Assembly (NCBI GenBank): GCA_003833135.1
Contig: QZLH01001939.1
Coordinates: forward strand, 5,045 to 19,718
Direction of reading: 5' to 3'
DNA from: Oehlia diaphana
Lineage: Eukaryota > Glomeromycota > Glomeromycetes > Glomerales > Glomeraceae
DNA length: 14,674 nt
A program made the translations under genes and the position numbers. This document shows, piece after piece, positions 7,756 through 14,674 of this stretch (position 1 is its first letter; every line of letters begins with the position of its first letter). A model generated the notes under the pieces. The model searched no databases and was not told where the DNA came from. It was given only the letters and a program-made list of their open reading frames with translations.

Positions 7756-10700
7756 TCAATCATATTTGTTTTCTTTAATTAAAACATGTCCGATTAAATT
7801 CAAAGGATATTCTCTTTCTATATCATTATCGATCTTTAAATTATTATAATTTGTAGATATAACACAAATATATAATTCAATTTCAAGATTTATCACAGGA
7901 TCAGAATCACGATCAGATAAATTGATATCACTATTTGTATTAAATTTAAAATTTGATTCAATTTGAATCTTAATAGATCTTTCATTCCATTCAATTCTTT
8001 TAACAATATTATTATATTCATAATTAATTGATGAATGATTTTCATGTATTAAAACAGTATATCCTTCATATAAAGGAAAAAAAGTTTTAATATTAATATT
8101 TGATATATTAGATCTTAATTTAATTGATTTCTTTAAATAATTAATTTCAAAATCTCGATTATTTGGACTAAAAATTGTTGATCTTGAAGGATTTCCAATA
8201 ATTAACCATAAAATATAACATCTCGTTATATCAATAATAGTATCTTCACCTTTTTTTATTATTGTATAAAATCCATTAAAATCATATAATCCAAAATTAA
8301 TATAAATATCTTCTAATCTTGTATTATTTTCTGAAAGAATTAATCCAAATACATCATAATTTTCATTTTCTAATGATAAATCAAAATTTATACGTTTATA
8401 ATTTTCGTTATTATTATTTAAATCAGTTAAATTTGTTATTCCTGTCATTAATATTTTATAATCATTTTGTGATAAATCATCTATTTTTTTTTGTTGTTCC
8501 TCGTTAAGAATTTTATATAAAGGAATAATTTGATCAAATTCAATAATTTCTAAATATTGTGAATCTTGAATCCAATTATATACTTCATCCTTTTCAATAG
8601 TATTTTCTTTTTGTGTTAAAAGAAATTTAATGTTTAATTTATCTAATGATTCGAGTATTTTATTAATATCATTAATATTATTATATGTATTAGATGAAGG
8701 GATATTTCGTAAAATATTTTTAAGTGATCTTCCTAATACAATTCTTCGCGCAAATAAATGACCATATTCATCAAATACTCTTTGTAAAGCTTTTAATGGT
8801 CTCATACTATTAAGAGCATCTTCTATAACTTGTTCAAATTCATATGTGGGTTTTATCATATATTCCATATCTAATAAAATTTCATATTTCTCACATTTGA
8901 TTAAAACATGATTATAATCTTCATGATTATTATTATTATTATTATTAATTACGTTATTTCTTATGAATGGAAAAGTATCAAAATTTATAGGTGAAAAAAT
9001 ATTATTGGAGATTAAATTAAAATCAAATTCCGTTGATTGATTGACAATTTTTAAATAAGTTTTATCACGTGGATTGGCTTCAGGAATTATATTGATGTAA
9101 ATAGGAATTTTCTCACTAATTTCTATTTCGCCATCATTATTAATTATTATTCCATGAAAAAGTTTAAAATCCTCGGTCCAAACCATTAAATTATCATCTA
9201 CTATTTCCTCAGTCCAATCATCAAAATCTAACTTTTCATTAAAATTAATAATTCCAGGTTGTTTTTCTTCAAAAGTTTCAGAATCTTCATCAATCAATGA
9301 TGTATCGTCCTTTAATCGAGAAATCGGAATGAGATTATCATAAGAAATAATATTAACCATATTCTTTTGATATAAATTATTCATCCAATTGATTAATTCT
9401 TCATGAGTATTTATCCTTTCCCCGTCCAATGTTATTAATTTTGGTAAAAGATTCAAGGTGAATAACTTGCTAAATTGGATTTCTGTAGAATATTTAATTG
9501 AATTATATACACAGAAAAAATAATACTTTAAAATACTTGCTTGTGTTGTAGTAACTGAAATAAAATCCTCGATAAATAATTGACCACCGACTAAGAATCT
9601 TCTTGCGAGAAAATCACCATATAGTTCGTGTAATTTCTTTTCATCATTTGTATATTCTAAAAAGGATTTTAACAAATTACCATTATAAACGATTTCTGCA
9701 ACTGGAAAATTGATGCATGTGTCTATTTCTAAAACATTATTTTCAGAATTAATAGACGTGTATACTAAAGGTGATTCTTCATATAAATTCACTTTTAATT
9801 CACCGTCTTCAACAACCACCCCTTGTAAACTTGAAATTATATCATATCCGTTTAATACTATCCCATGATTCAACATAAATTTTCTAATTATTTGTTGCGC
9901 TGGGCTTTTAAATATTTCCAAAGTAATTTTTGCATTGTGTCTATCAGATATATTACCGTTCGTTACCCTAATGTTATCAATACCGGATTGTAATTTTATT
10001 CGTGATAAAATTTCATTAATTTGATTAATCTCAGGTCTCGAATTTGGATCATCTTGCCAACACTTTTGATAAAGTTGTAGATATTCTAAAGGTGTATTTG
10101 CGACTGGTTCTTCTCTCTCTCCATTTAAAAGTTTATTCTTTACTTGAGTTAAACCAAATACTTTTTGTATACAATCAGAAAATGGCGGACGCCCACTCGA
10201 TATTTCCCATAGAAGAACACCTAAACTATAAATATCAGATCTCATATCTCGTTCGTAACTTGAATTGTGAAGATATTGAGGTTCAAGATAAACTATATTT
10301 ATTTTAGTCGCTTGTTTGAGTAATTCTAAGTCCGTCACCATCACTTTACCATTATTAACTAATACGTTATACGAATGCTTTAACGATAAAATAAAATAAT
10401 TAAGATTTTTTTTTTTTTAAAAAAAAAAAAATATATATATATACACAATATAAAGTATACTACTCACCAAATTTCCATGAATTACTTTTTCAGTATGTAA
10501 GAACATTAATCCACGAGTAATATCAAGTGCCATTTGTAATTTGACATTCCATTGTAAAGTATTAAAATTAATTTTTAAATAATCTCTTAAATTTCCTTCG
10601 TTAGCATATTCCAATACTGAAAAATAATTATCATTTGGGTCTATTATTGATATTAATTAGTAAGTAATTCCGGATATTGTAAAATATAGCAAAAATTTTA

Positions 10701-11096
10701 TTCTAAATTACAATAACACTCATCATTACAGACCTTTAGTTAACCCGAGAAAACGATTAATATTTGAATGATCAATTTTACGTAAAACTTTTAACTATAT
10801 TTATAAAAATATATAATATTAAAAAATTTTATTTCTCAAAACGATTATATATATAAAAAAAAATAATTCATTTATCATACCTTAAGAAAATATTCTTTAA
10901 AACCATTTTCAATAATTTTTAAATTATTCAAAATTTTTAATACGATGATAATATTATGATTTTTCCAATTAGCTTTTTTTAAAGTTCCATTAACTCTTTT
11001 ATCAATTTTTTCTAAATTATTAAATTCATTAAAATCAAGAAAATCAATATCATCATCGTTTGTTCTTTCATCAATCCATTCTTTTAAAAACTTCAT
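7756..11096 (-). CDS. Pseudokinase-like protein fused to two MACPF-like modules (4 exons)
   Basis: Predicted exons: 11096-10881, 10794-10734, 10640-10468 and 10377-7756. All junctions are GT..AG and keep frame, giving about 1023 residues. Residues 1-279 form a tyrosine-kinase-like domain: the beta-3 lysine is K54 (IVLK), and the C lobe is well kept (SDIYSLGVLLWEISSGRPPF; CW..DP.SRPE near 256-266). Catalytic parts are altered: the glycine loop is KIDKRVNGTLKKA, the alpha-C glutamate position is K72, HRD is HGN (147-149), and DFG is DLE (166-168). N154 and D166 remain. A likely regulator rather than an active enzyme. Residues 316-520 and 550-780 are two MACPF-like modules; the first has YG..(9)..GG (403-415), the second YG..(9)..GR (688-700). 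The C-terminal 230 residues resemble the end of the neighbouring 635-residue protein. An Asn run lies at 628-634. An in-frame upstream ATG at 11144 would add 16 residues; a stop at 11184 bars further extension. Confidence 0.82.
10378..10467 (-). other. Intron 3 of the kinase-like gene
   Basis: The donor is TTG|GTGAGT and the acceptor is TTAAAG|CAT. The 90-nt intron splits the catalytic loop between HGNL and HSYNVLV in phase 0. It contains 13 T (10406-10418) directly followed by 13 A (10419-10431) on the plus strand, an extreme homopolymer palindrome. Confidence 0.85.
10641..10733 (-). other. Intron 2 of the kinase-like gene
   Basis: A 93-nt intron with donor AAAG|GTCTGT and acceptor AATAG|ACCC. 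Joining across phase 1 creates the codon for Asp93 and restores the family motif FLGLTKDPNDNYFSVLEYAN. Confidence 0.8.
10795..10880 (-). other. Intron 1 of the kinase-like gene
   Basis: An 86-nt intron with donor TTAAAG|GTATGA and acceptor TATATAG|TTA, phase 0. Joining gives KEYFLK followed by LKVLRKIDHSNINRFLGLTK, the usual alpha-C to beta-4 length of this kinase family. The assignment of the alpha-C glutamate position to lysine depends on this junction. Confidence 0.8.
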
Positions 11097-11144
11097 TATT
11101 GAATAAAGAATTTTTTTCTGTTTGATGATCGACACCCGAAACAT

Positions 11145-11521
11145 CAGACCATTTTTTTTTTTTTTTTTCAAAAAAAGTACTTTCTATATTAGGAGTTTAA
11201 ATCTTCGTCCTTAATAGGATACATTATGTAGAGTGAACTAATCTTAGGTAGGAAGTTTTGTAATTAAAAATACTTTATATTAATAAAAGTTATTTATCTA
11301 TTTTAAGGTAAGGATTTATGTGGTGATTCAAAAGTAAAACTAAACTTTATTTAATTGTTGAATCAAAAAAAAAAAAAAAAAGATTATCGTGTGTAACAGG
11401 TATCAGCCGTGTGGCTTTTTTTCGTATCAATATTTATAAATCGGTGAATATACAATGTATGTATAAATAAATGATAATAAACCGTTCCCTCTCCCCGAAT
11501 TTTTTTTTTTAAAAAAAAAAA
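11145..11521. promoter_or_regulatory. Shared divergent promoter region
   Basis: The space between the two start codons is about 0.4 kb. Towards the plus gene there is TATAAATA at 11462-11469 (about 60 bp before the ATG), then a pyrimidine-rich GTTCCCTCTCCCC (11484-11496), which fungal start sites often have. Towards the minus gene, TATAAAG lies at 11279-11273. Poly-T (about 11151-11168) and poly-A (about 11366-11382) runs, and 11 T followed by 12 A (11500-11522) abutting the plus ATG, may exclude nucleosomes. The elements are read from sequence; activity is inferred. Confidence 0.5.
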
Positions 11522-13429
11522 ATGTCTTCAAAAAAAATTAAAAAAATTACAATATTTATTAAAATTATAGATAATTTATCATTACAAAAATCTATTATAA
11601 AAAGATTAAATCCAAATGATTATTTGTCCGATATTCGTAAGGAATTAATCGAACATAATGTTATTAATGATATGTTGATATATTTAAAAGAAGAAAATGA
11701 TGAAGAATTTGGAGAAATAGAACGTGAAGATGAAATGAATTTTCTTTTAAAAGATATTATAACAATTAAAGAAGGTCAAAATATTTTATACTTAAAAAGA
11801 AATTATTGGAAAATTTTAAGTAATCAATATAAGTTAGATTATGGGCGAACCATGAGTATTGATGGAATTAAGATAGCTGAAAAACAAGCTTTTATAATAA
11901 ATAATTGTGAATTAAAAGAAATTAATAGATATAAAAAAGGTAGAATTGAATTTGAATCAAAAGAAGATTGGATGAAGAAAACAAATTTATTTGTAGATGT
12001 TGAAAATGGTAATAATAACATAACGAATTTTGCAAAATTTGGATTATCAGTTGTAAATTTACAAGATAAAAATTTTAATAATGAAATTCAATCATCTTAT
12101 CAATATACAGAAATTGGTAAAGTATCATTAAAATTCAGCAAACAAAATTTAGAAAATTTAAAATTAACTGATGAATTTAAAAATGATGTGATTGATGCCA
12201 TAAATTCAAAAAATCCTAGGGAAAGTTTTAAGAAAATTACTAAAGAATATGGTCAATTCATTCCAACTGAAATTATTTTGGGAGGGAAAGTTTACTTTAA
12301 TGATACTGATGTTATGAGTGAAAAATCTTCAAAATTTTATTCTTTTAATTATATAAGATTACTTGGAGGTAAACATCCTGATGATGAAAATTTTGATGAA
12401 AAAAATTGGATTGAATCTTTGAAAAATTATCAAAATTGGGAGTGTATTGAATTTAAAAATCCCTTAAATATTTTTCATCTCTTATTCGAAGATTTACGTA
12501 TACAAGCCTTTAAATCTATTGGAAAGCGAATCCTTTATACAAGTACTGAGAGTTGTGATTATTATTTAAATGAATCTGGAAGGCACAAAAATTTTGAATT
12601 AAAAAATATTCCACAAAATATTTTAGAAATCATTCACGATGAAGAATCTGATTGTGATATCTTTGCAACAGTTGTTGATACAAATACGAATTCAAAGAAA
12701 GTTTTCTTTAATTGTCAAATTCTAAGAAAACCAAATACAAAACCAAGTATTATAATTCATGGTATACAAAAAAGTTTTCAAAAACGTAGATATAATTTAA
12801 AAATTAAGATAATGATTATTGGTTATGATAAAGATTTTAATTTCATCCTTCCTGATACAATTAGCGTTGAATTAATAAAAAATGTTTATGATCCACAAAA
12901 TCTTCTTGAATTTTATAGTATTCCATTAAAACAAAAACTTAATTCAATGGTGACAAATGGTATCCCTTTCTTTGGAATTCCTGTATTAAGTAATTTAGAT
13001 TCTTCAAATAAGTCTATTATTATTGGTCATAATTTTTGTAATACTTTATCAAGTAACGATTTTAATATAGATGTTTATTCTTATTGTTTAAAAAAGAAAT
13101 GTTACGATAAATTACCACATTTTGTTTTCTGTACTATAATTATTTCTGATTATCCTACTTCTAATTTTTATGCTTCACTTCCTTTTAATTTTAAATTTTT
13201 GAGAAATCCATTTATTGATCTTAATACTAGTAATATAAGTCCAAAATGTGTTAGTTTATATTTATCAAAAAATAATAATTATAATCCAATTTTTTTAAGT
13301 CAAAAAATTAATCAAATCAAGATAAAATATTTAAATTGTAAGTGTAAGAAAACTTGTTTTGTTTGTAAGAACAAAAAAGTAAAAATATCAAGGAATGAAA
13401 ATGATATTGAATGTATAGTATTTGATTAG
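11522..13429 (+). CDS. MACPF-like domain protein, 635 residues, intronless
   Basis: Opens at the first ATG, directly after an A run, and ends at TAG. Residues about 7-95 look like a beta-grasp, ubiquitin-like N-terminal domain (inference from pattern). Residues about 160-290 carry a MACPF-like region: LTDEFKNDVIDAINSKNP, then KEYGQFIPTEIILGGKVYF, with YG at 243-244 and GG at 254-255. This has exactly the spacing of the perforin/complement signature Y-G-x3-x6-G-G, though the usual T-H is Q-F. Residues 290-325 (NWIESL...WECIEFKNPLNIFHLL) have counterparts after both MACPF motifs of the kinase-like protein. Residues 375-560 resemble that protein's C-terminal domain. The tail holds C606, C608, C612 and C615 (CKCKKTCFVC), a possible metal-binding cluster. 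No signal peptide or membrane segment is evident, so a cytosolic start is likely. MACPF proteins can form pores, but no such activity can be read from this sequence. I recall a large Rhizophagus family of this type, sometimes labelled DUF7431 or MACPF. Confidence 0.85.
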   Translation: MSSKKIKKITIFIKIIDNLSLQKSIIKRLNPNDYLSDIRKELIEHNVINDMLIYLKEENDEEFGEIEREDEMNFLLKDIITIKEGQNILYLKRNYWKILSNQYKLDYGRTMSIDGIKIAEKQAFIINNCELKEINRYKKGRIEFESKEDWMKKTNLFVDVENGNNNITNFAKFGLSVVNLQDKNFNNEIQSSYQYTEIGKVSLKFSKQNLENLKLTDEFKNDVIDAINSKNPRESFKKITKEYGQFIPTEIILGGKVYFNDTDVMSEKSSKFYSFNYIRLLGGKHPDDENFDEKNWIESLKNYQNWECIEFKNPLNIFHLLFEDLRIQAFKSIGKRILYTSTESCDYYLNESGRHKNFELKNIPQNILEIIHDEESDCDIFATVVDTNTNSKKVFFNCQILRKPNTKPSIIIHGIQKSFQKRRYNLKIKIMIIGYDKDFNFILPDTISVELIKNVYDPQNLLEFYSIPLKQKLNSMVTNGIPFFGIPVLSNLDSSNKSIIIGHNFCNTLSSNDFNIDVYSYCLKKKCYDKLPHFVFCTIIISDYPTSNFYASLPFNFKFLRNPFIDLNTSNISPKCVSLYLSKNNNYNPIFLSQKINQIKIKYLNCKCKKTCFVCKNKKVKISRNENDIECIVFD

Positions 13430-13534
13430 GTATTAAATTAGGAGATTTAAAAAATATAGAAATTTTTATTATGTAGTTTTAGAACGTTAAAAAAAATTTT
13501 TATCAAATTTTATTCAAATTTTATCAATTTTATC

Positions 13535-13540
13535 AATAAA
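13535..13540 (+). terminator. Candidate polyadenylation signal of the MACPF-like gene
   Basis: AATAAA lies about 105 nt after the stop codon, at the end of a run of TTTTATCAA/TTTTATTCAA repeats (13499-13537). This is a plausible 3'-end signal. Confidence 0.5.
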
Positions 13541-13644
13541 GGTTTTTATTATTTTAACTTTTGGCAATATATACACTTGAAGTTGCGTAGTCACTCGTTT
13601 GTTTAAAAGAGTCGCTTAAAGAGATCTAAAAAAAACAAGCAAAA

Positions 13645-14165
13645 GAATTGAGAAGGTATTTACTGTATATTTTACATGACCAACCATCGAAACTGCGACA
13701 TAAAAAAAAAAAATTTTAATCTTGGGCGTAAGTAACCAATGAAATTGAAAGGGTATTTATATTTTACACGATCAACTATCGAAATTACTGCGACGTAACA
13801 AAAAAAATTCAGATCTAAAATAATTTTTGGCGTTAGCAACCAATGAGTATTTATATCTTACATGACCAACTATCGAAACTTACCGCGACGTAACAAAAAA
13901 AATTTAAGACCTAAATTAATTTAACAAAGATCTAAAATAATTTTTGGCGTAAGCAACCAATGAAATTGAGAGGTTATTTATATATCTTACATTACCAACT
14001 ATCAAAACTAAACTACTGCGAGTCTGCGACGTAACAAAAAATACTAATTTTGGGCGTAAGCAACCAATGAAATTGAACGGGTATTTATATTTCACTATTA
14101 AAAAACTACTGTGACGTAACAAAAAAAAATTTTAAGATCAGTAACCAATGAAATTATCCTTATTT
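13645..14165. repeat. Six-copy tandem array with CCAAT and GACGTAAC motifs
   Basis: Six degenerate copies of a unit of about 80-117 bp. A full unit reads GTAAGCAACCAATGAAATTGA, GGGTATTTATATTTTACATGA, CCAACTATCGAAACTACTGCG, ACGTAAC, poly-A, then an AAGATCTAAAATAATTTTTGG spacer. CCAAT cores lie at 13736, 13840, 13957, 14064 and 14145; the first copy (from about 13645) lacks it. GACGTAAC follows in copies 2-5. A 68-codon minus-strand open frame at 13916-14122 lies inside the array and is not called. Confidence 0.9.
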
Positions 14166-14310
14166 CACGTCACTATAATAAAATTATATTACAGTTGTCA
14201 TGTGCAAATCATTAATTCGCGATAAATCGAATATTTATAGTTTGCGTTGACACGAGTAAAATAAACCAAAGTTGTTATGCAAGCCTTAAAGAACCAATTG
14301 AGGTAGGGAT

Positions 14311-14432
14311 TGGAATCGATTCTCAAAATGAGAATCGATTTAAGAATCGATTAATCGTGATTAATCGAATCTTGAGATTCGATTCTAAGATTCGACTTTC
14401 GATTTCGATTAAATCGATTCTAATCGATTCTA
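14311..14432. repeat. Dense AATCGATT palindrome cluster
   Basis: GAATCGATT-type words recur through this stretch. Arms 14314-14324 and 14330-14340 (AATCGATTCTC / GAGAATCGATT) form a perfect 11-bp hairpin with a 5-nt loop. Arms 14363-14372 and 14375-14384 (AATCGAATCT / AGATTCGATT) form a 10-bp hairpin with a 2-nt loop. CGATTAATCG is itself palindromic. The run may be a decayed repeat or a transposon end. Confidence 0.8.
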
Positions 14433-14674
14433 TGCGTCATAAAAAAAAATTGATCATCATTCGTAATTATATTTGTGCTGTAACAATTTTAATAGGCGAA
14501 AAATCTACTTTTTTTTACAGTAATTTTGCTTGGGCGTTGCTAAATCTAACCGCTGGCGCTTAATTTTCGGCCGAAATTATCAATTATGTAACCTATTTGA
14601 CCTTTTTAGTTACAAGGTGGTATAAATCACTAAAATCTATTTCGTAATGGTTAAAAGTGCCCTAAAAATGGTAA
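14433..14674. other. Right-edge DNA, no gene recognised
   Basis: No supported coding region. TTTCGGCCGAAA near 14566-14577 is a 12-bp palindrome. A 68-codon open frame (14357-14563) starts inside the palindrome cluster and shows no family motif. The last bases may belong to an element that continues outside the window. Confidence 0.5.

Noticed and set aside
8319..8507. Plus-strand open frames within the kinase gene (also 10044-10307)
   Set aside because: Antisense to well-supported coding exons.
13916..14122. 68-codon minus-strand open frame
   Set aside because: Produced by the CCAAT/GACGTAAC tandem array.
14357..14563. 68-codon plus-strand open frame
   Set aside because: Starts in the palindrome cluster; no family motif and no start context.
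1..14674. CRISPR arrays, tRNA, rRNA, bacterial operons
   Set aside because: The window is eukaryotic. The tandem repeats lack the uniform repeat/spacer pattern of CRISPR, and no cloverleaf or rRNA core was seen on reading.

Overview
The window is AT-rich eukaryotic DNA: short spliced introns with GT..AG borders, long A/T homopolymers, many degraded repeats and wide gene spacing. The intron-containing kinase, the lineage-typical kinase motifs (EYANEGNL, SDIYSLGVLLWEISSGRPPF) and the linked MACPF-like protein family point to an arbuscular mycorrhizal fungus of the Rhizophagus/Glomeromycotina type. This is judged from family style, not from a search.

Layout. 1-2000: intergenic DNA with a GGGAT/GGGATTT tract at the left edge, AT microsatellite DNA and a cluster of fold-back structures (1029-1302). 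2005-2840: five degenerate tandem copies of a unit of about 180 bp. 3103-3453 (minus): a small broken multi-exon coding relic. 4211-5040 (plus): a decayed gene whose first part matches a module of the intact kinase gene further right. 5206-5690: a dead reverse transcriptase/RNase H fragment of DIRS (tyrosine-recombinase retrotransposon) type, followed to about 6780 by more decayed coding-like DNA. 6790-7755: intergenic.

7756-11096 (minus): a four-exon gene for a kinase-like protein of about 1023 residues. The kinase lacks several catalytic residues and is fused to two MACPF-like modules plus a C-terminal domain. 11522-13429 (plus): an intronless gene for a 635-residue MACPF-like protein, transcribed divergently from the kinase gene with only about 0.4 kb between them. 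13430-14674: its 3' region, then a six-copy CCAAT/GACGTAAC tandem array, a cluster of AATCGATT palindromes, and unassigned DNA.

How the genes may work together. The two intact proteins share the MACPF signature spacing, a conserved helix-like segment after it, and what looks like the same C-terminal domain. A (pseudo)kinase-MACPF-like fusion beside a free MACPF-like protein resembles a sensor/effector pair, for example in self/non-self recognition or cell death. The domain sharing and gene order are seen in the sequence; the function is inference. The decayed copy at 4211 suggests that the family duplicates and dies locally.
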